11,452 nt of DNA, from NCBI GenBank assembly GCA_021817875.1, contig JAKAFQ010000086.1, positions 1-11,452 of the forward strand. The letters run 5' to 3'. Below, piece after piece: positions 1-5,405 of this stretch. This DNA is from Pseudomonadota bacterium (GTDB lineage: Bacteria; Pseudomonadota; Gammaproteobacteria; Steroidobacterales; Steroidobacteraceae). The position numbers and the translations under genes were made by a program. Each line of letters starts with the position of its first letter. Within the stretch, counting starts at the first letter, position 1. Under the pieces are notes generated by a model. That model did not search any database. It worked only from the letters and a program-made list of their open reading frames with translations, and was not told the DNA's origin.

Positions 1-142
1 TACTCAAATCCACTCCCACTTCTATCCTACAAAAAAATCCCCTATTACTATAAAGACATAATTCTCTATACAGAATTTAAGTCATAATATCTGAGTAACT
101 GAGTAAAGTGTTGATACGAAAGAGCAAAGTGCTACTCAAACT

Positions 143-215
143 TACTCAAACTCTGATGATGTTTGGAGTAAGTTGTTGATGTGTAAGATGTTTGCACCAC
201 ATCATCATTTGAGTA
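143..215. other. Long imperfect inverted repeat (hairpin)
   Basis: TACTCAAA (143-150) pairs with TTTGAGTA (208-215), and TGATGATGT (154-162) pairs with ACATCATCA (199-207). The two helices abut on the 3' side and are separated only by the bulge CTC (151-153) on the 5' side, giving 17 pairs around a 36-base loop. The upstream copy of the octamer at 133-140 could replace the outer helix, so two alternative folds exist. There is no T-run after it, so it is not an intrinsic terminator. It may be an operator, a cruciform or an RNA structure. Confidence 0.5.
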
Positions 216-245
216 GCCTCTCCCAAGCGCGCGGGCGGTGAGGTG

Positions 246-254
246 TGCTACAAT
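246..254 (+). promoter_or_regulatory. Possible extended -10 promoter (TGCTACAAT)
   Basis: TGCTACAAT matches the extended -10 pattern TGnTATAAT with one change in the hexamer (TACAAT). No good -35 element lies 16-18 bases upstream (226-231 reads AGCGCG), as is tolerated for extended -10 promoters. Transcription would start near 261 and run toward the terminator at 654-691. This rests on a short motif only. Confidence 0.25.
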
Positions 255-378
255 GAAGCTCGTGGTACTCACGCATCACGCGAGCGGCAGCACCCTCACC
301 CGTTGAGGCGCGTTCACTGCGCAGTGTGAATCACCGCTCTCCTTAGAGCCAGCTGTCTCCGTTACCTGGGGTGGTGGT

Positions 379-645
379 TTGAGCGTTTGCGTTCTTTCCG
401 ACGAAGAGGCAGGTCGATTAGAGAACTGGGGCGAGTGGCCAAGGTGCGCCGCTCATCGTCACATCTCACGCAGGTTGGCGGACGAGGGCGCCCAGGCTGG
501 TGTGCTTCGCTTTCTCGGTGGCGAGGACACGAAGATCAGAGGCTCGGTCAGCATGGTCACCGTGGTGAGAACCAAGATCTGGCAGCCCGTCCCCACCGCC
601 GGTCTTATGGGTATGCGCACGTGGGGCCTGGCAAGATCCAAGTGA
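379..645 (+). CDS. Uncertain 88-residue ORF upstream of terminator
   Basis: The ORF starts at TTG (the first possible start after a stop at 304-306; no ATG or GTG is available) and stops nine bases before a strong intrinsic terminator. The N-terminus contains DEEAGRLENWGEWPR. Similar 'RLENWGRW' openings are, from memory, found in small phage proteins resembling late regulators such as antiterminator Q types, but the rest of the protein does not continue that resemblance. Third codon positions are GC-rich, especially after about 480, which favours coding. No Shine-Dalgarno sequence is clear; GGTGGTGG just upstream is a weak candidate. It may be a diverged gene, a decayed remnant of a regulator, or a chance reading through a structured RNA. 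Confidence 0.35.
   Translation: MSVCVLSDEEAGRLENWGEWPRCAAHRHISRRLADEGAQAGVLRFLGGEDTKIRGSVSMVTVVRTKIWQPVPTAGLMGMRTWGLARSK
576..638 (+). other. Interrupted long stem ahead of the terminator
   Basis: GATCT (576-580) pairs with AGATC (634-638), GCC (585-587) with GGC (630-632), and CCCCAC (591-596) with GTGGGG (621-626). There is one more G-C pair between mismatches (589 with 628). About 15 pairs form around a 24-base loop. It overlaps the end of the uncertain ORF and sits 15 bases before the terminator stem. It may be part of a structured transcript or incidental. Confidence 0.3.
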
Positions 646-653
646 ATTTGGCA

Positions 654-691
654 AGGGCATCGATTCGTCTCATGATCGGTGCCCTCTTTTT
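654..691 (+). terminator. Rho-independent terminator
   Basis: AGGGCATCGAT (654-664) pairs with ATCGGTGCCCT (675-685) as an 11-base-pair stem with one T-G wobble. The loop is 10 bases, followed by C and five T residues (687-691). This is a classic intrinsic terminator for + strand transcription. It ends whatever is transcribed from the left and isolates the terminase operon from upstream readthrough, so a promoter for the structural genes should lie in 692-1018 or transcription must be antiterminated. Confidence 0.85.
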
Positions 692-822
692 GTTCGATGC
701 TTCAGGACGGGGAGCGGCATTCAGTAGGCGCAGATGACTTCGGTCTGTTGCGCAGCGGAAGACGAGTTCAGGCGACCAACGCGTGGAAGTCTGTTCAAGC
801 GTACCGCGAAGCATAGCCTGAG

Positions 823-854
823 GGGCCGCCAGTGTCGGACGAGGCAAGCCGACA
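823..854 (+). repeat. Covarying hairpin repeat, copy 1
   Basis: The 32-base repeat opens with GGGCCGCCAG, followed by a hairpin with arms TGTCGG (833-838) and CCGACA (849-854) around loop ACGAGGCAAG (839-848). It aligns without gaps to 965-996. The loop is identical between copies. The three outer stem pairs all differ, yet pairing is kept (T-A, G-C, T-A here against G-C, T-A, G-C in copy 2). Compensatory change of this kind indicates that the stem itself is selected. Confidence 0.6.
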
Positions 855-964
855 GCTAAAGTTCAGGGAGTGGCAATAGAGGGTGGGGCGAGCGAGCAAC
901 GCTGCGAGCAAGACCGTCGGCACATGCGTGGAGAGCGCGTCGACTGGCCACTGGCGATCCCCAC

Positions 965-996
965 GGGCCACCAGGTGCGGACGAGGCAAGCCGCAC
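965..996 (+). repeat. Covarying hairpin repeat, copy 2
   Basis: The repeat opens with GGGCCACCAG, then arms GTGCGG (975-980) and CCGCAC (991-996) enclose the same loop ACGAGGCAAG (981-990). It lies exactly 142 bases after copy 1 and ends 11 bases before the Shine-Dalgarno sequence of the small terminase. This places it in the 5' untranslated leader if transcription begins upstream. I do not recognise the motif as a named riboswitch or phage RNA. Roles as a terminase binding site, an RNA regulator of translation or an antitermination element remain open. Confidence 0.6.
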
Positions 997-1018
997 ACGC
1001 GTCATACAGGAGAAGAGG

Positions 1019-1702
1019 ATGGCAACCGCCAAAAGGCAGTCGAAGGGCGACCTGCCCGCTGCTGAAAAGCGGAAGCTGGCTCGTCAGGCCCGACGAAAGA
1101 AAAAGGTTGAGGCATACCACGCAGCTTACGATTCGGCCGCTAAGACGACCAAGCAAGCAGAGGCCGCTGCCAGATCTGCGGCGCGAGACGAATACAACGC
1201 CACCGTTGATGTCACCGTCGCAAAGGTCAAGCGCTATCAGGACATGACCGACGAGCAGCTGCAGTGGTTTGAAGAGCAGGTGGTGCTGGGCACTCCCGTT
1301 GATGACATGCCGCAGCTGCGCGAAGACTTTCCAAGTCAGTACATGCTGTGGCGCGGTATAGCTGACACGCACTCTAAACTCTCCCAGGCGTATACACGCG
1401 GTAAGGAACTTGCTGTCGCTCGCAAGGAGGAGCTGATCGAAAAGATCGCGGCCACTCCAATGATCGGTACCACAACGGTGCGCGGTCAGCGCGTCTTAAA
1501 AGATGGCACCGTCGTCGACATCGTCGAGACCCGCGAGGAAGACATGCTCGGCCATCGTACTCTCCTTATAGAGACACACAAGTGGGCCCTGGCACACCTC
1601 AAGCCACGCAAGCACGGCCGCCACGCGGATCCAGAGGTCGGCAAACCCAATGAACAGCTCAAGGCACTGTTCGATGCGCTGATGCAGGGACCGGCGGAAT
1701 GA
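1019..1702 (+). CDS. Terminase small subunit
   Basis: This 227-residue protein has the layout of phage small terminases, which recognise phage DNA and load the large-subunit motor. Residues 1-60 are very basic and Ala-rich, probably a DNA-contacting or coiled extension. Residues about 78-145 form the helix-turn-helix-like part, with FPSQYMLWRGI (104-114) followed by QAYTRGKE (123-130). The C-terminal hallmark LLIETHKWALAHLKPRKHG (182-200) matches the family pattern 'xIdaRKWlaxKLxPkkYG'. The start is the ATG at 1019, with AGGAG at 1008-1012 and a six-base spacer. It opens the structural operon and is overlapped by the next ORF through ATGA. The family call is firm; the DNA site it binds is unknown, though the hairpins just upstream are obvious candidates. 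Confidence 0.88.
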   Translation: MATAKRQSKGDLPAAEKRKLARQARRKKKVEAYHAAYDSAAKTTKQAEAAARSAARDEYNATVDVTVAKVKRYQDMTDEQLQWFEEQVVLGTPVDDMPQLREDFPSQYMLWRGIADTHSKLSQAYTRGKELAVARKEELIEKIAATPMIGTTTVRGQRVLKDGTVVDIVETREEDMLGHRTLLIETHKWALAHLKPRKHGRHADPEVGKPNEQLKALFDALMQGPAE

Positions 1703-1866
1703 AGACGTTACGACGTTTCAAGGCATGGGTGTTGTGCAGGTTCTTTGGACATGTGCGGGTGTCCGACTTCGTGATCATCGACATTCACTTGTCGGCGCCA
1801 CCGTTGCGCAGCACGCCGTCGTTCAACGCGGATATGGTCATTGGCCCGCCTGGTACGAAGGGATGA
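1699..1866 (+). CDS. Small 55-residue ORF between terminase subunits
   Basis: Product unrecognised. It begins with ATG at 1699, overlapping the small-terminase stop (ATGA, 1699-1702), and stops at 1864-1866, overlapping the large-terminase ATG at 1863 (ATGA again). Being locked to both neighbours by 4-base overlaps, with GC-rich third positions, argues strongly that it is translated. The protein has a basic N-terminus (MKTLRRFKAW), a Cys-Phe-Phe-Gly-His stretch at residues 13-18, a hydrophobic strand SDFVIIDIHLSAP (22-34) and a Gly/Pro-rich end (IGPPGTKG). No domain can be assigned. It may act in packaging or mainly couple translation of the two subunits. Confidence 0.7.
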   Translation: MKTLRRFKAWVLCRFFGHVRVSDFVIIDIHLSAPPLRSTPSFNADMVIGPPGTKG

Positions 1867-3170
1867 CCACCGCGGTAGACGTCGCCTCCAGCCAGGTGAT
1901 GAGGCCCTTCGGCCGCAAGTCCCACTCCTTTATCATGCGGCATCCCTCGCAGGACCGCAAGTACACGATCCTCGTCGGGTCCGTCCGCTCCTCCAAGACC
2001 TTCACCGTCGACGCCAAAACCATCGTGCAGTACTCGCAGTACGAGGTGCCGGGTAAGCGGTTCATCGCCGGCCTGTCCAAGGACAGCGTGCACCGCAACA
2101 TGCTGCTGGACCTCTTCTCCGTCGTCGGCCGGTCGAACTACTCCTACAACATGGCCTCCGGCGAGCTCTGGCTCTTTGACAAGCAGTACTTCGTCGTCGG
2201 CGCGAAGGACGAGGCGTCGTATAAGAAGATCCTCGGCAGCACGATCGGTTTGTTCATCGGCGATGAGGTGGTCGAGTTCCCGAAGTCGTTCCTGGCCCAG
2301 GTCTGGATGCGAATGTCGCCGGACGGCGCCCGCTTCGTCGGCACGACCAACCCCGGCAATCCGTACTGCTATCTGAAGAGCGAGGTCATCGACAAGTTCT
2401 CGGCCGACAAGCTCGAGGTCATCTCCTACAACCTGAACGACAACCCCAACATCAGCGCGGAGTCGAAGCAGGACATCATAGCCTCGCAGTCCGGCGTGTT
2501 CAAGCTCCGCTACATCGACGCGCTCTGGGTCGTTGCCGAAGGATCTATATACCGCGACTGCTGGTCCGAGACGGAGAACCAGTTCGACGGTGAGCTCTCC
2601 CTGCCGGGTGGCAAGGTGATGGCACTGCCGCCAGAGCCGCGAGGTCTGCGCAACGAGGGCGGCCACGTCGACCACTGGTTCAGCGTCGACGCCGGCGTCG
2701 ACCACCGCCAGGTGCACCTCGAGTTCTACGACGACGGCGACGTGGTGTGGGTGACGCGCGAGCAGGTGTGGGACTCTAAGGTGGAGCGGCGGCAGAAGAC
2801 CGACGGCCAGTACGCCGACGACCTCGAGGAGTTCGGGGCGCTGGGCTGCGAGGTGCGCGTGCCGCCGGAGGCCGCGTCATTAAGGGCCGAGCTGCTGCTG
2901 CGCGGCTTCTGGGTCGTCGACGCCGACAACGAGGTGAGCGAGGGCATCCACACGGTGTCCACCCTGCTGAGCCGCCGCAAGCTGCGGATCTCGAGGCGCG
3001 GCTGCCCTGAGTTGTCGAAGAAGCTGCCCACCTACGCGTGGGATGACAAGGCATCACAGCGCGGCGTCGAGCAGCCGTTGAAAAAGGAAGACGACGAGGC
3101 GGACGCGCTTCGCTACGGAGTTCACGGCAAGATCCCGCAGTGGCGGGTGACGATGGAGGGTGGGGGATGA
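1863..3170 (+). CDS. terL: Terminase large subunit (ATPase and nuclease)
   Basis: This 435-residue motor protein pumps DNA through the portal and cuts concatemers. The N-terminal ATPase shows a Walker A variant GSVRSSKT (39-46), a Walker B LFIGDE (130-135) with catalytic Glu135, and the coupling motif GTTNPGNP (160-167). The RNase H-like nuclease begins at FSVDAGVDH (273-281), with Asp276 as a likely first metal ligand. It ends with EDDEADALRYGV (409-420), the usual acidic 'DxxDALRY' close. I take the ATG at 1863 because it overlaps the preceding small ORF's stop. An in-frame upstream start at 1725 would add a 46-residue unrelated segment that only shadows that ORF. ATG 1899 is a less likely alternative. 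The length suits the family, and the stop overlaps the next gene by ATGA. Confidence 0.92.
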   Translation: MTTAVDVASSQVMRPFGRKSHSFIMRHPSQDRKYTILVGSVRSSKTFTVDAKTIVQYSQYEVPGKRFIAGLSKDSVHRNMLLDLFSVVGRSNYSYNMASGELWLFDKQYFVVGAKDEASYKKILGSTIGLFIGDEVVEFPKSFLAQVWMRMSPDGARFVGTTNPGNPYCYLKSEVIDKFSADKLEVISYNLNDNPNISAESKQDIIASQSGVFKLRYIDALWVVAEGSIYRDCWSETENQFDGELSLPGGKVMALPPEPRGLRNEGGHVDHWFSVDAGVDHRQVHLEFYDDGDVVWVTREQVWDSKVERRQKTDGQYADDLEEFGALGCEVRVPPEAASLRAELLLRGFWVVDADNEVSEGIHTVSTLLSRRKLRISRRGCPELSKKLPTYAWDDKASQRGVEQPLKKEDDEADALRYGVHGKIPQWRVTMEGGG

Positions 3171-3355
3171 GCGACGCAATCAACGTGCCGGGCGTGGGCG
3201 AAGCCGAGTTGCCACAGGCGACACTAACCGACCTGCGGCTGCGCCAGGTGTTGGCCGGCCTGCTCGTGCCCAGCCAGGGAATGGCGAAGGCGATGGCCCG
3301 CCGCATCCTTAATGATGAGGCCGGCCGGCCGCGCGACGCGGCGGTGCCGCTGTGA
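3167..3355 (+). CDS. Hypothetical 62-residue protein
   Basis: Unrecognised. ATG 3167 overlaps the large-terminase stop (ATGA) and has a strong purine-rich site, GGAGGGTGGGGG, immediately upstream. A longer reading from 3140 lies wholly inside the terminase gene and is unlikely. The protein has an extended N-terminus (to about residue 20) followed by a predicted helical segment, LTDLRLRQVLAGLL (20-33) and GMAKAMARRIL (38-48). This could suit a small protein-binding or nucleic-acid-binding role. Its stop overlaps the GTG of the next ORF. Confidence 0.65.
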   Translation: MSDAINVPGVGEAELPQATLTDLRLRQVLAGLLVPSQGMAKAMARRILNDEAGRPRDAAVPL

Positions 3356-3504
3356 CCGGGCGTCCGCGCCGCAAGACGTGGGCGTGGCTCCTGGCCGCGC
3401 TGCTCGCCTGGCACCTAGCGGAGCGGCGCAAGGACGACGACCGGCGCGTCAAGGAATCGCGGTACGACCTCACCAGGTACAAGCCGCGGAAGCGAGGAGA
3501 ATGA
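3352..3504 (+). CDS. Small single-span membrane protein (50 residues)
   Basis: GTG at 3352 overlaps the upstream stop (GTGA). The protein has a basic start (MTGRPRRK), one short Trp/Leu/Ala-rich hydrophobic segment WAWLLAALLAWHLA (10-23), then a highly charged tail (ERRKDDDRR, RYKPRKRGE). This is the shape of a small inner-membrane protein with a basic cytoplasmic tail. Holin-like or spanin-like accessories look broadly like this, but nothing specific supports lysis here. The hydrophobic stretch is short for a full span, so peripheral binding is possible. The stop lies within the translation start region of the next gene. Confidence 0.6.
   Translation: MTGRPRRKTWAWLLAALLAWHLAERRKDDDRRVKESRYDLTRYKPRKRGE
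3495..3499 (+). promoter_or_regulatory. Ribosome binding site choosing start 3507
   Basis: AGGAG at 3495-3499 is only one base from an ATG at 3501 but seven bases from the ATG at 3507. The second is the ideal spacing and is therefore preferred. The 3501 ATG would add just Met-Thr and would form an ATGA overlap with the preceding stop, so either start gives nearly the same protein. Confidence 0.55.
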
Positions 3505-3506
3505 CC

Positions 3507-3965
3507 ATGGGTTTTCCAGAGTTCGTCACCGAGGCCGCGGTACCGAACGTCAAGGCCGGTGGCCGGCGGTGGTGGCGGTTCATCGCGATGTGGTCGCGGC
3601 TTGATCGGTACCGCGCCGTCGCCGATGGGCACAGCTGGGTGGACGCGTTGAGGAACGACGCGGCGGTGGACGAGTTGACGCGGTCGTTCGGCTTCAGGCG
3701 GATTCGCGTTCGGTGGTGCTCGCGACCTGGCTTCAGGTTCGCAGAGCTCGTCGCCAACTGCGTCGTCAGATGCTGTCTTTGCTACTGCGATCGCGAGAAG
3801 TTGGCCCGGTCGCCGGTCTTTCGCAGCGCGACGATGTTGCAGCGCCGTTACGACTCGGAGTTTCGCCGTGCCACGGACCGCGATGACGTCGTCGTCGACA
3901 CGAGCGGATTGGAGAAGCCATTAGAGTGGCGGCGGAGCGATTTCGCCGGGTTGCAGGAAAGATGA
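3507..3965 (+). CDS. Hypothetical Cys- and Arg-rich protein (152 residues)
   Basis: Unrecognised. The N-terminal half is rich in Arg and Trp (GGRRWWRFIAMW, 18-29). A central region has six cysteines: Cys71, Cys85, Cys89, Cys90, Cys92 and Cys94 (the core NCVVRCCLCYC). This could bind metal, but the spacing matches no zinc finger I know. The C-terminal third is charged. Third codon positions are strongly GC-biased across the frame, so it is a real gene. Overlaps and the good ribosome binding site put it in the same operon. Cysteine crowding is unusual for a cytoplasmic phage structural protein; metal binding or a regulatory role is only inference. Confidence 0.6.
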   Translation: MGFPEFVTEAAVPNVKAGGRRWWRFIAMWSRLDRYRAVADGHSWVDALRNDAAVDELTRSFGFRRIRVRWCSRPGFRFAELVANCVVRCCLCYCDREKLARSPVFRSATMLQRRYDSEFRRATDRDDVVVDTSGLEKPLEWRRSDFAGLQER

Positions 3966-3997
3966 GCGTGATGAGCGCGAGAGGAGAAGAGGAATGA
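3962..3997 (+). CDS. Possible 11-residue relay ORF
   Basis: ATG at 3962 overlaps the previous stop (ATGA, 3962-3965). The stop at 3995-3997 overlaps the next gene's ATG at 3994 (ATGA). The peptide is MSVMSARGEEE. Its coding DNA is also the purine-rich ribosome binding region of the next gene. It may only keep ribosomes travelling between two genes; chance cannot be excluded at this length. Confidence 0.3.
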   Translation: MSVMSARGEEE

Positions 3998-4302
3998 ACA
4001 CCGCAAAGGACCGCCGAGCCCGCCTCCACCGCGCCCTGGATCGGGTGCTCGATCGGCGCGGGGCCGCGAGAGACGACGCCGGCAGTGAGAACGCGGCACG
4101 GAACTGGGAAGAGAAGCTACTCGTTCCTTTGGCCATAGCGGCGGAAAATGCCAGGGACGCGCGTGTACGACGCTTCTACGAAGACGATCTACGGGCAGCG
4201 AAATCGGCCGTCGACAAACTGCGGGCGTCGGCATACGCCAGCAAGCAGTTCAACACGTGGGCCGACCAATTGCGTTATATTGCGCGCAAAAACAGGATTT
4301 GA
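3994..4302 (+). CDS. Hypothetical 102-residue protein with N-terminal HRALDR motif
   Basis: Function unknown. ATG at 3994 follows GAGGAGAAGAGGA. Residues 12-29 read HRALDRVLDRRGAARDDA, closely echoed by HRALDRMMDRRIAKDA in the protein encoded at 5406-5744. The rest is helical and charged (EEKLLVPLAIAAENARDARV, 39-58; DDLRAAKSAVDKLRASAY, 64-81), suggesting an alpha-helical bundle or coiled coil. It ends five bases before the next start. The shared motif could be a docking peptide, a processing signal or a trace of duplication. Confidence 0.65.
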   Translation: MNTAKDRRARLHRALDRVLDRRGAARDDAGSENAARNWEEKLLVPLAIAAENARDARVRRFYEDDLRAAKSAVDKLRASAYASKQFNTWADQLRYIARKNRI

Positions 4303-4306
4303 TCAG

Positions 4307-4687
4307 ATGCCTTCAATGCCCAAGATCGATATGTCCAAGTGGGGCGACCGTCTGGCGGGATCGCTTCCCGACACCACACCGCTGGCACCCATCGAGCCTA
4401 CGGCGTACAAACCCGTAGCCGTCACCATCAACGCCCAGGAGGTCGGCCGTCTGTACGCCGAGCAGCACGGTGACTGCGACCCGCGCGTGTTCATGCAGTT
4501 CGTGCTCGAGCGGTTGAAGGCCGCCGGCGCGCCCGTCGAGGGCACGCTGCGGTTGAGGCTCGCCCACGGCGCCGTCGCCCGCGTAAAGCCGGACACCAAG
4601 GCGCCGCAGATGGAGTTCAAGTACGTGTGGCTACCAGAAACTTATGCGATATCTTTGGTAAACTATGCGTTGAGCGGTATTTCATGA
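4307..4687 (+). CDS. Hypothetical 126-residue protein, C-terminus probably altered by insertion
   Basis: I choose ATG 4307, with AGGA at 4294-4297; ATG 4316 is also possible. The N-terminal 35 residues are Pro/Thr-rich. The remainder looks like a compact alpha/beta domain (VTINAQEVGRLYAEQHGD, 39-56; FMQFVLERLKAAGAPVEGTL, 62-81). Function unknown. From about 4631 the DNA drops to roughly 40% G+C, and the final residues (about 109-126, ending AISLVNYALSGIS) look like a tail supplied by inserted DNA. The stop overlaps the ATG of the GIY-YIG gene (ATGA). The original protein may have ended near FKYVWLP or continued differently before insertion. Confidence 0.6.
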   Translation: MPSMPKIDMSKWGDRLAGSLPDTTPLAPIEPTAYKPVAVTINAQEVGRLYAEQHGDCDPRVFMQFVLERLKAAGAPVEGTLRLRLAHGAVARVKPDTKAPQMEFKYVWLPETYAISLVNYALSGIS

Positions 4688-5405
4688 AGACGTTTCGTAT
4701 CGGTTTTATTTACTGCATCACGAACGGTGTCAATGGCAAGCGATATGTTGGGCAGACATTGAGCAAGAATGGTTCACGCTGGAAAGGCCACAAGTGCGCG
4801 GCGAAATACGGCGCGCAGTTTCCACTGCATCGAGCCATCCGTAAGTACGGCATCGATAAATTTAGCGTTGAAATCATTCATCGCTGTACGCAGCCTTTGC
4901 TTAACGCCGCAGAGCAGCACTACATCGCCACGCTTGGAACGTTGGCGCCGAATGGATACAACTTAACGACTGGCGGCGGACAATACAAAGTAACGGCGCG
5001 TACACGTCGACTGCATTCACTGTCGATGAAAGGCCGCGAGTTTTCAGAAGAATCTCGGCGACGCATGTCCGAGGCTCAGAAGAAGCGATTTCGCAGTAAC
5101 CCGGTCGTATGGTCAGACACAGCTCGTCGTAAGCTGTCTGCGCGCAATAAAGGTAAGCGCCCGTCGCAAGCCTGCATGGACGCGGCGTTATGCGCTAATC
5201 GCGGTGTAAAACGTGGGCCACTGTCACCAGAGCATAAAGCCGCTATAAGTCGTGGTAACAAAGCAAAGTGGGCGACACGCAATGCGGCAGAAAAGCATGC
5301 CATCATAATGCGTGGAGTTGAAGCGCGCACCTACGCGGAGAGATGCGCCAGCGCGCGCCGTGGTGTAATAAATCGAGTTGCGCGGCAAAGGAAAGAGGTT
5401 CTAGT
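4631..5405 (+). mobile_element. Homing endonuclease insertion (approximate limits)
   Basis: G+C falls from about 65% to about 40% near 4631 and stays near 50% through the endonuclease gene. It rises again at the start of the gene at 5406. The segment carries one gene, a GIY-YIG endonuclease with NUMOD3-like repeats. No flanking direct repeat or group I intron core was seen by eye, so this looks like a free-standing homing gene placed between structural genes. The limits are judged from composition only. Confidence 0.5.

Larger units (their letters stand above)
1..271. repeat. AT-rich iteron-like cluster of TACTCA/TGAGTA words
   Basis: The hexamer TACTCA occurs at 1-6, 133-138, 143-148 and 266-271, and its reverse complement TGAGTA at 92-97, 100-105 and 210-215. 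The longer form TACTCAAA is exact at 1-8, 133-140 and 143-150 and inverted at 208-215, with a one-mismatch inverted copy at 163-170. A six-base word is expected far less than once on two strands of this length, so seven copies are not chance. The first 200 bases are clearly AT-rich against a GC-rich remainder. Such clusters are known as binding sites for repressors or replication initiators; which applies here cannot be told. No ORF of convincing length lies in 1-370. Confidence 0.6.
692..1018. other. Gene-free leader before the terminase operon
   Basis: This 327-base stretch has no convincing gene. Two overlapping readings start at GTG (870 and 883) and run into the small-terminase gene in other frames; neither looks like a known protein. 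It holds the two hairpin repeats at 823-854 and 965-996 and ends with the ribosome binding site of the small terminase. No clear -35/-10 pair is visible. By position, just before the terminase genes, it could hold the packaging recognition site, a late leader, or both; that is inference. Confidence 0.5.

Noticed and set aside
153..207. Hammerhead ribozyme suggested by CTGATGA at 153-159
   Set aside because: The required GAAA element and flanking helices do not line up around it.
1..271. CRISPR array from the repeated words
   Set aside because: The repeats are only 6-8 bases, in both orientations and unevenly spaced; no repeat-spacer pattern.
399..416. Third, weaker copy of the covarying hairpin (CGAC and GTCG around GAAGAGGCAG)
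   Set aside because: Only four pairs, and the loop matches the other two only with a shift; could be chance, so not counted as a member.
361..650. Possible tRNA in the upstream region
   Set aside because: Short stretches resemble a D-arm (around 431-441) but no acceptor stem, anticodon arm and GTTC-type T-arm could be fitted together.
870..1247. 125-residue ORF from GTG 870 and a 60-residue ORF from 883, both overlapping the small-terminase gene
   Set aside because: Both run deep into the terminase gene in other frames, have Arg-rich, low-information products typical of shadow frames, and cover the covarying hairpin; only the GTG at 870 has even a passable ribosome binding site.
1725..1862. 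N-terminal extension of the large terminase from 1725
   Set aside because: The extension shadows a better ORF (1699-1866) joined by ATGA overlaps to both genes and does not look like a terminase N-terminus.
1785..2717. 310-residue ORF on the - strand
   Set aside because: It lies opposite the large terminase and is rich in Val, Asp, Leu and Arg, as expected from the complement of GC-biased codons.
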